Shown here: positions 45,927-54,572 of the stretch, one piece after another
Layout of the letters: the number at the start of each line of letters is the position of its first letter
How positions within the stretch are numbered: the first letter of the stretch is position 1
NCBI RefSeq assembly: GCF_052056295.1
Contig: NZ_CP182493.1
Span: 3,348,001 to 3,412,000 of the forward strand
Source: Catenovulum sp052056295
GTDB taxonomy: Bacteria; Pseudomonadota; Gammaproteobacteria; Enterobacterales; Alteromonadaceae
DNA length: 64,000 nt
Direction: 5' to 3'
Program-made: the position numbers and the translations under genes
The notes under the pieces: generated by a model
What the model was told of the DNA's origin: nothing
Databases searched by the model: none
Seen by the model: the letters and a program-made list of their open reading frames with translations, nothing else

Positions 45927-47666
45927 ATGAAAGTAAAACAGTTATTAACAAACAAAGTTCATGCAGCTATGCAAGCTGCTGGAATTCCAGCTGAACATGG
46001 GCCACATATTGCTTTGTCAAAACAAGCTCAATTTGGTGACTATCAAGCCAATGGTATTTTAGGTGCGGCTAAACAATTAAAAACCAATCCAAGAGCATTG
46101 GCACAACAAGTTGTTGAACAATTAGATTTATCTGATATTGCGAGTAAAGTTGAAATTGCTGGCCCTGGTTTTATCAACATCTTTTTGGCACAAACTTGGT
46201 TGTCTGAAACTTTAAACCAAAACCTTGCTGACGAGCGCTGCGGTGTTACTGCAACGGAACAGCCATTAACTTGTGTGGTTGATTATTCATCGCCTAACCT
46301 GGCAAAAGAAATGCATGTTGGTCATTTGCGTTCGACCATAATTGGTGATGCGGTGGTACGTGCACTTGAATTCCAAGGACATAAAGTTATTCGTCAAAAC
46401 CACATGGGCGACTGGGGAACACAGTTCGGTATGTTAATTGCCCATTTAGAAACGATTTTGGCAGATAACTCAGTTGCAGAAGTGGCATTGTCTGATCTTG
46501 AAACATTTTATCGTGAAGCGAAAAAACGTTTTGACGATGATGAAGATTTCGCCAACACAGCACGTGAATACGTGGTTAAGTTGCAAGGTGGTGATGCTAA
46601 ATGTATCGAGCTTTGGCAGCAATTTATCGATATTTCGGTATCGCATAGCGAAGAGGTGTACAACACACTGAATGTTACTCTAAGTCGTGATGATATTCGC
46701 CCTGAGAGTGCATACAATGACATGTTGCAGGATATAGTCAAAGATTTGCAACAACAAGGTCTAGCTGTTGAAGACCAAGGTGCTCAAGTGGTCTTTTTAG
46801 AAGAACTAGCTGATAAAGAAGGTAACCCTTCGCCTGTAATCATTCAAAAGTCGGGCGGTGGCTTCTTATATGCAACAACAGATTTAGCTGCATTAAAATA
46901 TCGTGGTCAAACGCTTAAAGCTGATCGCAACCTTTATTTTATCGATGCGCGCCAGTCACTGCATATGCAACAAGTGTTTACCCTAGCGAAAAAAGCCGGT
47001 TTTGTTGCGCAAGATATGAGTCTTGAACATCATGCTTTTGGTACTATGATGGGCAGTGATGGCAAACCATTCAAAACTCGTTCAGGTGGTACGGTTAAAC
47101 TTGTTGAATTGTTAGATGAGTCGGTAGCACGGGCACAAGAGCTTATTGCTCAACGCTCCACTGATTTAACCGAGCAAGAGCAACAAGAAATTGCTCAAGT
47201 TGTTGGTATAGGTGCGGTTAAATTTGCTGATTTATCAAAACATAGAACCAGTGACTATATCTTCAACTGGGACAGCATGCTGAGCTTTGATGGTGCTACA
47301 GCACCTTACCTTCAGTACGCATATACTCGAGTTAAATCTATTTTTGCTAAGGCTGGCATTGATGTTGCGGATATCTCTGGGCCAATTAACATCGAAGCAG
47401 AGCAGGAGCGTAGCTTAGCGATTAAATTACTTCAGTTTGAAGATACTTTAGATTTGGTAACAGCCGAAGCGCATCCGCATGTGTTATGTCAATATTTGTT
47501 TGAATTAGCCAGTGCCTTTATGAGTTTTTATGAGGCTTGCCCAATATTAAAATCTGACGTAGAGCCACAAGTGCAACAAAGCCGCTTGGCAATCAGTCGT
47601 TGGACTGCAAGTGTTATCAAACAAGGTTTAACTTTGCTTGGTATTGCCACAACCGAAAAAATGTAA
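45927..47666 (+). CDS. argS: Arginyl-tRNA synthetase
   Basis: 579 residues, class I synthetase. YSSPNLAKEMHVGHLRST contains the HVGH form of the HIGH motif; the N-terminal Add1 domain (GIPAEHGPHIALSKQAQFGDYQANG) and C-terminal DALR domain are present. The KMSKS loop is represented by KPFKTRSGG, as in many ArgRS. Starts 9 bases after prfC. Confidence 0.97.
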   Translation: MKVKQLLTNKVHAAMQAAGIPAEHGPHIALSKQAQFGDYQANGILGAAKQLKTNPRALAQQVVEQLDLSDIASKVEIAGPGFINIFLAQTWLSETLNQNLADERCGVTATEQPLTCVVDYSSPNLAKEMHVGHLRSTIIGDAVVRALEFQGHKVIRQNHMGDWGTQFGMLIAHLETILADNSVAEVALSDLETFYREAKKRFDDDEDFANTAREYVVKLQGGDAKCIELWQQFIDISVSHSEEVYNTLNVTLSRDDIRPESAYNDMLQDIVKDLQQQGLAVEDQGAQVVFLEELADKEGNPSPVIIQKSGGGFLYATTDLAALKYRGQTLKADRNLYFIDARQSLHMQQVFTLAKKAGFVAQDMSLEHHAFGTMMGSDGKPFKTRSGGTVKLVELLDESVARAQELIAQRSTDLTEQEQQEIAQVVGIGAVKFADLSKHRTSDYIFNWDSMLSFDGATAPYLQYAYTRVKSIFAKAGIDVADISGPINIEAEQERSLAIKLLQFEDTLDLVTAEAHPHVLCQYLFELASAFMSFYEACPILKSDVEPQVQQSRLAISRWTASVIKQGLTLLGIATTEKM

Positions 47667-48136
47667 ACACTTGTATAAATGTTAACAAACGTAGCTGCAT
47701 GCGGTTGCGTTTGTTGACCCATCTCTGATTTACCCCTACTTAAACGCTATTCACTCAACAAGCATATAAACAATTCTAATATTTTTGTTTACAACTTAAT
47801 CGAATAAGATTTTCTCAAGCAGAAATAGCTGAAAAGAAACGTATAAAAAATAACCTTTAGACTTCTTGCTTTGGCTATTTTTAATACAAAATAATCACTT
47901 TTGTTAATCAGAGTGAAGAAAATAGCCAAAATATTACGTATTTATATAAAATTCTTTGCATTCTACTGCACATTTTAGCTAAGATTTACCTGCGTCTATA
48001 TAAAGTGAATCTGATGATCGAGTTTTTAGTGCGAGACTTCGAGTAACCAGACTCCAACAAGTAAGCGGCTCGGTACAAGATATTAGACTTGTACCCAAGC
48101 TAAGTATGTTCCAAACAATTTTAATTATTGGGAATC
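47667..48136 (+). promoter_or_regulatory. Long structured leader before the TonB2-type operon
   Basis: About 470 bases without a gene, containing three hairpins. GTTAACAAACG / CGTTTGTTGAC (47681-47718) directly after argS may end that transcript. TTTGGCTATTTT (47870-47881) with AAAATAGCCAAA (47919-47930) is a perfect 12-bp pair. GGTACAAG (48072-48079) with CTTGTACC (48088-48095) is a perfect 8-bp hairpin about 40 bases before the first start codon. A TTGCAT...TAAGAT pair (18-base spacer, near 47956-47985) could be a promoter. Confidence 0.4.
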
Positions 48137-48907
48137 GTGTCAAAGATGATAAAGAGCAAAAAACTCGCTTCTGCTATTGCTGTTGCATGTGCAATGTCAC
48201 TGCCTACAGTAGTTTCAGCAGACCAGGTTGAAAACCTGCATAAAGAAGAGCGTGCTATTCATGATGCAGCAGTCAAATCTCAAAAACGCGTAGATTCGTA
48301 TTTTGAGCAATCAATTGACTTACTAAGTGAATACCGCCAAGTTGTAGATGAAACTGATAACTTGCGTTTATACAATGATCATGTTCAAAAATTGGTAAAT
48401 AACCAAGAAAGATTGATCGGTTCCTTACAAAGTCAGATCGATAGCATTGAAGATACTAAAAAAGGTGTTGTGCCTTTAATGTACAAAATGCTTGATTCAT
48501 TAGAGAAATTCATTCAATTAGACATTCCAATTGAAGTTGAAGCTCGTACAAAGCGTGTTGAGCGTATCCGTGAGTTAATGGGTGAGCCAAACATCACAAC
48601 TTCAGAGCGTTACCGCCAAGTACTTGAAGCTTACCAAATCGAAAACGATTATGGTTCAGCTATGTCTGCTTACCAAGGTAAGTTAAATGACATCACTGTT
48701 GATATGGTTCATATCGGCCGTGTTGCTTTATTAGCACAATCATTAGACCTTAAAAACTCTTGGGTTTGGGATAACAATGCAAGAGATTGGGTTAAATTAG
48801 GTGAAGAGTACAACAAGCCAGTAACTAAGGTTATTCGTATGGCTAAGAAGCAAATTGCACCTGATCTATTAGAAGTGCCAGTATTTGCCGCGGAGAGTGC
48901 AGAATAA
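48137..48907 (+). CDS. DUF3450 protein of the TonB2-type operon
   Basis: About 256 residues. Signal peptide LASAIAVACAMSLPTVVSA, then a long predicted coiled-coil (LHKEERAIHDAAVKSQKR onward), so a periplasmic helical protein. Start uncertain among TTG 48128, GTG 48137 and ATG 48146; GTG is taken, with GGGA close upstream. DUF3450 genes regularly precede ttpC-exbB-exbD-tonB in marine gammaproteobacteria and are thought to assist that TonB system. Its stop overlaps the next ATG by one base (TAATG). Confidence 0.82.
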   Translation: MSKMIKSKKLASAIAVACAMSLPTVVSADQVENLHKEERAIHDAAVKSQKRVDSYFEQSIDLLSEYRQVVDETDNLRLYNDHVQKLVNNQERLIGSLQSQIDSIEDTKKGVVPLMYKMLDSLEKFIQLDIPIEVEARTKRVERIRELMGEPNITTSERYRQVLEAYQIENDYGSAMSAYQGKLNDITVDMVHIGRVALLAQSLDLKNSWVWDNNARDWVKLGEEYNKPVTKVIRMAKKQIAPDLLEVPVFAAESAE

Positions 48908-50268
48908 TGAAACAATTAAAAACAATTCTAACTGCTTCAGCTATTGCATTGTCAACAATGACTTTTGGTGCATACGCCAACACAGCTGCGTTAGACAAGC
49001 TATTACAAGATGTTAAAGCTGACCGTGTATCTGAAGCAAAAATTAATTCAGCGCGTGAGTCTGAGTTCCGTGCAGCACGTGACCAGAAACAAGCTTTATT
49101 AAACAAAGCTAAAAAAGAATTAGCGGATGAGCAAGCTCGTCAAAAGCAATTGCAACAAACTTTTGCGGATAACGAAACTCGTATCACTGACAAAACTAAA
49201 GAGTTAGACGATGCTAAAGGTACGTTAGGTGAAATGTTTGGTGTGGTACGTCAAGCAGCTGGTGAAACAGTTGGTCGTGTTGCTACATCAATCATCAGTG
49301 CTCAACCTGCTTACGCAAATCGTACTGAAATTTTAGCGACTTTAGCTGAAGCTAAAGAGTTACCAAAATTAGCTGAATTAGAAGAATTATGGTTTGCATT
49401 ACAAACTGAAATGACTGAGTCAGCAAAAGTAGTTAAATTTGATGCTAACGTAGTGGCATTAGACGGCCGTGAGTCAGTACAAACTGTAACTCGTATCGGT
49501 GCATTTAACTTGTTAAGCAACACTGAATACTTGAAGTTCAACTCTGAAAGTAAACAAATTGAACCTTTAGGTCGTCAACCAGAAGGCCATATGGTTTCAG
49601 AAGTTGCAAACTTCAACGCGACTACTAGCGGCTATGCAAGTTTATACCTTGACCCTTCACGTGGTGCGATTCTTGATATCTTCAAGCAAAAAGCAACATT
49701 GGAAGAGCGTTTTCATCAAGGTGGTTTACCAGGTTATGTAATCACAGCAGTATTAATCTTCGGTATGTTAATTTCTCTTGAGCGTTTCATCACTTTAACT
49801 GTAGTTGGTGCGAAAATCCGCAGCCAGTTAAAAGATTTAGCGAATCCAAGTGAAAAGAACCCATTAGGCCGCATCTTAGGTGTTTATGGTGCTAACAAAA
49901 ATGTTGATACCGAAACATTAGAACTTAAATTAGATGAAGCTATTTTACGTGAAACCCCTCGTATCGAGCGCGGTGTTAACGTAATTAAGATTTTAGCTGC
50001 AATCGCACCTTTATTAGGTCTACTAGGTACGGTAACAGGTATGATTGGTACCTTCCAATCAATTACATTGTTCGGTACGGGTGACCCTAAAATCATGGCG
50101 GGTGATATCTCTATGGCGTTGGTAACAACAGCTCAAGGTCTTATCGCAGCTTTACCATTGATTTTCTTACACAGTATTACAGCAGCTAAGAGCAAATCTA
50201 TCGTTCACGTATTAGAAGAGCAAAGTGCTGGTATTGTAGCTTCTCACGCGGAGAAGGAGCGAGCATAA
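48907..50268 (+). CDS. ttpC: TtpC-like MotA/TolQ/ExbB proton-channel protein with periplasmic extension
   Basis: 453 residues. Signal-like N-terminus (ASAIALSTMTFGAYA), a long charged coiled-coil (about 35-100), a periplasmic part, then from about residue 275 the three-helix MotA/TolQ/ExbB module with the hallmark APLLGLLGTVTGMIGTF. This is the TtpC architecture, a fourth component required by Vibrio TonB2 systems in addition to ExbB, ExbD and TonB. Coupled to genes on both sides (1-base overlap before, 1-base gap after). Confidence 0.85.
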   Translation: MKQLKTILTASAIALSTMTFGAYANTAALDKLLQDVKADRVSEAKINSARESEFRAARDQKQALLNKAKKELADEQARQKQLQQTFADNETRITDKTKELDDAKGTLGEMFGVVRQAAGETVGRVATSIISAQPAYANRTEILATLAEAKELPKLAELEELWFALQTEMTESAKVVKFDANVVALDGRESVQTVTRIGAFNLLSNTEYLKFNSESKQIEPLGRQPEGHMVSEVANFNATTSGYASLYLDPSRGAILDIFKQKATLEERFHQGGLPGYVITAVLIFGMLISLERFITLTVVGAKIRSQLKDLANPSEKNPLGRILGVYGANKNVDTETLELKLDEAILRETPRIERGVNVIKILAAIAPLLGLLGTVTGMIGTFQSITLFGTGDPKIMAGDISMALVTTAQGLIAALPLIFLHSITAAKSKSIVHVLEEQSAGIVASHAEKERA

Positions 50269-50269
50269 G

Positions 50270-50794
50270 ATGTTATACCTGATAGATATTTGGGAAACTG
50301 TCAGGGGATTTATATCAACCGGGGGCGACGTATTATGGATCGTCTTCGGGGTGCTAGCTATCATGTGGATTCTGATGATTGAACGCTACTGGTTTATGTT
50401 GATTGAATTTCCTTCAATTCGCAAAAACATTATTGAGCGTTGGGATTCACGAGAAGATACGACCTCCTGGTATGCGCATCGTGTGCGTGATGCCTGGATT
50501 TCGGAAGCATCAGAATTGCTGAACGCCAGAATTCTTTTGATTAAAACCCTAGTTGCAGTATGTCCTTTAATCGGATTGTTCGGTACGGTAACAGGCATGA
50601 TTTCAGTATTCGAAGTAATGGCTGTTTCTGGTACAGGTAACCCACGCTTAATGGCATCGGGTATTTCCATGGCAACAATTCCAACAATGGCTGGAATGGT
50701 TGCGGCGCTTTCTGGGGTATTTTTCAGCTCTAGAATTGAAACACGCGTTCGAGTGGAAGTGGAAAAGTTAGTGGATAGTTTGCCACATCATTAG
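50270..50794 (+). CDS. exbB: ExbB2-type biopolymer transport protein
   Basis: 174 residues, short ExbB form typical of TonB2 systems. VLWIVFGVLAIMWILMIERY is the first membrane helix and VCPLIGLFGTVTGMISVFEV the conserved second-helix motif. With ExbD it uses the proton gradient to energise TonB. Confidence 0.92.
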   Translation: MLYLIDIWETVRGFISTGGDVLWIVFGVLAIMWILMIERYWFMLIEFPSIRKNIIERWDSREDTTSWYAHRVRDAWISEASELLNARILLIKTLVAVCPLIGLFGTVTGMISVFEVMAVSGTGNPRLMASGISMATIPTMAGMVAALSGVFFSSRIETRVRVEVEKLVDSLPHH

Positions 50795-50805
50795 AGAGAA
50801 TTATT

Positions 50806-51207
50806 ATGGCACGTAGACATCGCCGAGAAGAAGAAGATGCAGCGATCGACATGACGCCGATGCTAGACATCGTATTTATCATGTTGATCTTCTTTATCGT
50901 AACGACCTCGTTTGTTAAAGAAGCTGGTATTCAAGTTGATAAACCTGAAGCCAACAACTCAACGACGCCACCTAAAAATTCAAACATCTTCATTGCTATC
51001 AGTGAAAATGGTGATATTTGGATGGATAAGCGTATGGTTGACGTAGAGCGCGTTCAAGCTAACTTAGAAAAAATGCTAGCTGAACAACCTACTGAAGCGG
51101 TTATTGTACAGGCGGATAAAGAAGCGAAACATGGCAAGGTAATGAAAGTCATGGATCAAATCAAAGCGGCCGGTATTGATAAAATAGTAGTAGCGGGGAA
51201 GAAGTAA
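50806..51207 (+). CDS. exbD: ExbD2-type biopolymer transport protein
   Basis: 133 residues. AAIDMTPMLDIVFIMLIFFIV is the single membrane helix with the proton-carrying Asp (MLDIVF); the remainder is the periplasmic domain. Eleven bases after exbB with AGAGAAT upstream of the start. Confidence 0.94.
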   Translation: MARRHRREEEDAAIDMTPMLDIVFIMLIFFIVTTSFVKEAGIQVDKPEANNSTTPPKNSNIFIAISENGDIWMDKRMVDVERVQANLEKMLAEQPTEAVIVQADKEAKHGKVMKVMDQIKAAGIDKIVVAGKK

Positions 51208-51208
51208 T

Positions 51209-51823
51209 ATGATCCGCCTACTGTTATCTATACCAATAGGCATCGCGATAACATTCGGCCTGTTTGTACTGATGGCAGAGTTGATTGCAAACAATCAGAG
51301 CGGCCCTGAAAAGGGTGAAGAAGCTCCGCGAATTGAAATCGTGATGAATAAACCGTCGGACTCTGTACAGCAGCGTACTAGAACGCCGCCTCCGCCGCCG
51401 CCGCCACCACAGACTCCGCCTCCGCCTCAACAGGCTGAGCCAGAGACTACTAAAGCAGATGCTGGTGGTGTTAACCTTGATGTTCCAAATGTGAACACAG
51501 GTAATGTGGACGTAGGAATCGGCGACATTAGTGGTGCGTTGATGAAAGATGGTGACGCAACACCAATTGTCCGGATTGAACCTCGTTATCCTGCGCAAGC
51601 AGCGCGAGATGGAATTGAAGGCTGGGTTGAATTAAGTTTTACAATCGATGAAGTCGGTGGCGTAATCGATGTAGATGTAATCAATTCAGAGCCAAGACGT
51701 ATTTTTGACCGTGAAGCGAAAAAAGCCTTGGCTAAATGGAAATACAAACCAAAAATTGTTGATGGTAAACCTGTTAAGCAGCCTGGTCTAACCGTGCGTC
51801 TTGACTTTACCTTAGCTAAATAA
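51209..51823 (+). CDS. tonB: TonB protein (TonB2 type)
   Basis: 204 residues: one N-terminal membrane anchor (LLLSIPIGIAITFGLFVLMA), a short Pro-rich spacer (TPPPPPPPPQTPPPPQQ, residues 59-75) and the C-terminal TonB domain (EPRYPAQAARDGIEGWVEL and FDREAKKALAKWKYKP). The short spacer is characteristic of TonB2. It drives outer-membrane receptors for siderophores, vitamin B12 or glycans. Confidence 0.94.
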   Translation: MIRLLLSIPIGIAITFGLFVLMAELIANNQSGPEKGEEAPRIEIVMNKPSDSVQQRTRTPPPPPPPPQTPPPPQQAEPETTKADAGGVNLDVPNVNTGNVDVGIGDISGALMKDGDATPIVRIEPRYPAQAARDGIEGWVELSFTIDEVGGVIDVDVINSEPRRIFDREAKKALAKWKYKPKIVDGKPVKQPGLTVRLDFTLAK

Positions 51824-51888
51824 GTTTGTCTTTCGTTCAATTGAAGAAGGTTAGCTTACCCAGTAAGTAAGCTAACCCCGGAGAAAGT

Positions 51889-53163
51889 ATGAAACTCTCA
51901 CGATTGATTTTGACCGCAGTTTTAGTGGGTACTTCTGTGACTGGTACTATGATGCCAACTCAGGTTTCTGCTAAAACTTTGGAAGAAAAGAAAAAAGAAA
52001 GGCCTGTAGAGGTTATGTCGGAGCGTGTTGGTAAAAAAGTTGCTGAAGCAATTGACTTATTAACCGCAAACGAAGAAGAGGGCAGAGAAGCTGATCCTAA
52101 AGGTGCTATTAAGTTACTTGAAGAGATTGAGCCTAAGAAAGAGTTTGATAAAGCTTACTTAGCTCAGTTGATTGGTAAATTATATGCGCAGGAAGGCGAC
52201 TATAAAAAAGCCCTTGAGAAAATCAAATACGCTGCAGATCTTGACGTTTTAAGCTGGGATGACCAAGCGGGTGTGTTAAAAGTTCTTGCGATTTTAAGTT
52301 TGCAAGAAGAAAACTACCAAGATGCGATTAACTATTATGGCAAGTGGTTTACTTTTACCGAAGAGCATGACCCTGCTGTTTATACGCATTTGTCGTTAAG
52401 TTATTATCAGTTGAAAAACTACAAGCAAACAGTTGAACAAGCTGATCTTGCGATTAAATATGCTAAAGAGCCAAAAGCTGACCCTTATCAGTTAAAAATG
52501 TCTGCTTACGTAGATACTAAAAACTATAAGGAAGCGATTAAAGTTTGTGTTGCGGCAATTAAATACTTCCCAGAAGATAAAAAATGGTGGGTTCCACTCG
52601 CGCAGTTTTATCTAATGGAAGAAGATTATGCTCGTGCATTGTCTACATTTGAATTGTCAGACAAACAAGGCTTCTTAAACAAAGCTGCACATTATACAAC
52701 TTTGGCACAGCTGTACTCTATGTATGGTATTCCATATAAAGCTGCAACAACTATGCAGCAGCATATGAAATCAGGCTTGATTGAGAAAGATGCTAAAAAC
52801 TTAAGTGTTGCGGCTAACTATTTTCACCAAGCTTCAGAGTATAAAAAAGCGGCAGACCAATATTTAGCAGCAGCTAAGTTGAGCAAAGACCCAGAGCATT
52901 TCCGCAAAGTGGGTGATTTGTTAGCTATTGCTGAAGAGTATAAATCTGCTGTGGACGCTTACGAGCAAGCATTAGACTTAGGCTCAGCTAAAGAAGGCAG
53001 TATTAAAGTTGCTTTAATTGAAGCACACTTTTATTTAGGTAATTACAAAAAAGCTTATAGCTATGCTCGTGAAAGTTTGCAAAACAAACAATACAAGCGT
53101 ATGGCTCAAGGCTGGATTGGTTACATAAAAGATACAGCACAACGCAAAAACGTTGATATTTAA
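51889..53163 (+). CDS. TPR protein of the TonB2-type operon
   Basis: 424 residues with a signal peptide (LILTAVLVGTSVTGTMM) and roughly ten TPR-like helical pairs (for example AQEGDYKKALEKIKYAADL and YQDAINYYGKWF). A periplasmic TPR protein closes this operon in many Vibrio/Shewanella genomes. Probably a scaffold for the TonB complex; partner not known from sequence. A terminator follows. Confidence 0.85.
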   Translation: MKLSRLILTAVLVGTSVTGTMMPTQVSAKTLEEKKKERPVEVMSERVGKKVAEAIDLLTANEEEGREADPKGAIKLLEEIEPKKEFDKAYLAQLIGKLYAQEGDYKKALEKIKYAADLDVLSWDDQAGVLKVLAILSLQEENYQDAINYYGKWFTFTEEHDPAVYTHLSLSYYQLKNYKQTVEQADLAIKYAKEPKADPYQLKMSAYVDTKNYKEAIKVCVAAIKYFPEDKKWWVPLAQFYLMEEDYARALSTFELSDKQGFLNKAAHYTTLAQLYSMYGIPYKAATTMQQHMKSGLIEKDAKNLSVAANYFHQASEYKKAADQYLAAAKLSKDPEHFRKVGDLLAIAEEYKSAVDAYEQALDLGSAKEGSIKVALIEAHFYLGNYKKAYSYARESLQNKQYKRMAQGWIGYIKDTAQRKNVDI

Positions 53164-53185
53164 TTTAGCGCATGTTCACAAGTTT

Positions 53186-53212
53186 AAAAAGGAGCCTCTG
53201 GCTCCTTTTTTT
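53186..53212 (+). terminator. Rho-independent terminator of the TonB2-type operon
   Basis: GGAGCC (53191-53196), loop TCT, GGCTCC (53200-53205), extended by AAAAA on the left and a run of seven T on the right. It separates this operon from the RiPP locus. Confidence 0.92.
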
Positions 53213-53344
53213 ATGCCTGCAGATAATGGAACTATTTCTCATTTCATCTTAATTTATCTGATTGAATAAATTAATTTGAAAGTATATGTTAGCGCTACAG
53301 GTCTTATTCAGTGACTTTGTTATTTATATTGTAAAGGAACAATT

Positions 53345-53722
53345 ATGAAATCACTTAAACAAACTTCTGTTGCTGCTACTTTAGGTGCGGTGGTTGTTGG
53401 CTCTTTAGCTGCTGCAGGTACAGCAAACGCAAATCCATTTGCTATGACACAACTAAGTTCAGGTTATGAGTTATCCAGTACATTTGAAGCCAAGTGTGGT
53501 GAAGGCAAATGTGGCGAAGGCAAGTGTGGTGGTAAAGCCGACAAAGAAGCAAAATGCGGCGAAGGCAAGTGTGGTGGCAAAGCCGACAAAGAAGCTAAAT
53601 GCGGCGAAGGCAAGTGTGGTGGCAAAGCCGACAAGGAAGCAAAATGCGGCGAAGGCAAGTGTGGTGGTAAAGCCGATAAAGAAGCAAAATGCGGCGAAGG
53701 TAAGTGTGGTGGCAATAAATAA
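53345..53722 (+). CDS. hvfA: HvfA-like precursor of a copper-chelating RiPP (EGKCG-repeat peptide)
   Basis: 125 residues. A Sec signal (SVAATLGAVVVGSLAAAGTA, cleavage expected after ANA near residue 29) precedes NPFAMTQLSSGYEL, the conserved post-signal segment of this family. Residues 50-124 are repeats of KCGEGKCGGKADKEA with 11 cysteines, each in a Lys-Cys-Gly context (six EGKCG, five EAKCG). In the related Haemophilus HvfA, EGKCG cysteines are converted by the HvfBC pair into copper-binding oxazolone/thioamide groups; Caulobacter bufferins are a related case. That these repeats undergo the same change is inference. AAAGGAAC lies before the ATG. The MNIO gene overlaps its end by 14 bases. 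Confidence 0.85.
   Translation: MKSLKQTSVAATLGAVVVGSLAAAGTANANPFAMTQLSSGYELSSTFEAKCGEGKCGEGKCGGKADKEAKCGEGKCGGKADKEAKCGEGKCGGKADKEAKCGEGKCGGKADKEAKCGEGKCGGNK
53492..53716 (+). repeat. 45-bp tandem coding repeats in the RiPP precursor
   Basis: About five near-identical 45-base units (AAATGCGGCGAAGGCAAGTG at the start of each, then GGTGGCAAAGCCGAC and AAAGAAGC). Differences are few and mostly synonymous (AAG/AAA, GGT/GGC), which points to recent expansion by unequal exchange or slippage. The first unit has an extra five-residue insert (CGEGK). Confidence 0.9.
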
Positions 53723-54572
53723 GCTTTTCCCCCATAATTTATCTGGTGGAGGTCTCGGTTTACGCCGAGACTTTGCTGATTCAGTGTTAGATGGTTTGGA
53801 CGAACCGATAGATTTTTTCGAAGTCGCACCAGAAAACTGGATGAAAATGGGCGGTCGTTTTGAGCGTTTATTTGCGCAAATAGCAGAACAGCATACTATG
53901 ACAACCCATGGACTGTCGTTATCTATTGGTAGCCCTGATCCGCTAGACATCCAATTTGTTAAAGAGATAAAAGCCTTTTTAGACAAATACAAGATAGAAT
54001 TATACTCTGAACACTTAAGCTTCTGCTCAGCGAATGGCCACATGTACGACCTAATGCCTATTCCTTTTACCGAAGAAGCTGCCAGCTATGTGGCCGAGCG
54101 GGTTAAGCTGGTACAAGATATTATTGAAAGGCCGCTTGTGCTAGAAAATGTATCTTATTATACACCTTTGAATAGCGAAATATCCGAAATCGACTTTATC
54201 AATTCAGTACTAACTGAGTCAGGCGCTTTATTATTACTAGATGTTAATAATGTCTATGTTAATTCAATCAATCATAGATACGACGCTAGAGCATTTATTG
54301 ATGCTATGCCAACAGAAAAAATAGTCTATGGGCATATAGCTGGTCACTATAACGAAGCTGAAGACTTGATTGTCGACACACATGGTACCGACGTTATAGC
54401 CGAAGTTTGGCAGTTATTAGCTTATGCATACCAACAACACGGCACATTTCCAACCCTGCTTGAACGCGATTTTAATATTCCATCTTTGCCGGAGTTATGC
54501 CAGGAAGTTAACAAGATAAAACAGGCTCAGGTAGCAGCTGAACAATTTGAGCAAATCAATGTCATCATTTAA
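53709..54572 (+). CDS. hvfB: MNIO-family (DUF692) RiPP-modifying enzyme, HvfB-like
   Basis: 287 residues if it starts at GTG 53709, eight bases after GAAGG that itself lies inside the last repeat of the precursor gene. The in-frame ATG at 53466 would add 81 residues read out of frame through the Cys repeats and is rejected. The family is a TIM-barrel with two or three irons; candidate ligands include TTHGLSLSIG, LYSEHLSFC, VLENVSYY, LDVNNVYVN, YGHIAGH, DTHG and LLERD. It should oxidise the precursor cysteines together with the next gene product. GTG 53706 is an alternative start. Confidence 0.85.
   Translation: MAINKLFPHNLSGGGLGLRRDFADSVLDGLDEPIDFFEVAPENWMKMGGRFERLFAQIAEQHTMTTHGLSLSIGSPDPLDIQFVKEIKAFLDKYKIELYSEHLSFCSANGHMYDLMPIPFTEEAASYVAERVKLVQDIIERPLVLENVSYYTPLNSEISEIDFINSVLTESGALLLLDVNNVYVNSINHRYDARAFIDAMPTEKIVYGHIAGHYNEAEDLIVDTHGTDVIAEVWQLLAYAYQQHGTFPTLLERDFNIPSLPELCQEVNKIKQAQVAAEQFEQINVII

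Noticed and set aside
53466..53708. Upstream extension of the MNIO frame, reading Val/Lys/Ala-rich repeats through the precursor gene
   Set aside because: It is the +2 shadow of the 45-base repeats, which contain no stops in this frame; the DUF692 homology begins only after 53709.
53492..53716. Possible CRISPR array
   Set aside because: Units are directly adjacent and in frame, without unique spacers; they encode the RiPP repeats.
53464..54043. Long minus-strand frames opposite the Cys-repeat gene
   Set aside because: Low-complexity reverse-strand shadows of the repeat (Leu-Pro-Ser-Pro-His patterns) with no ribosome site or family match.
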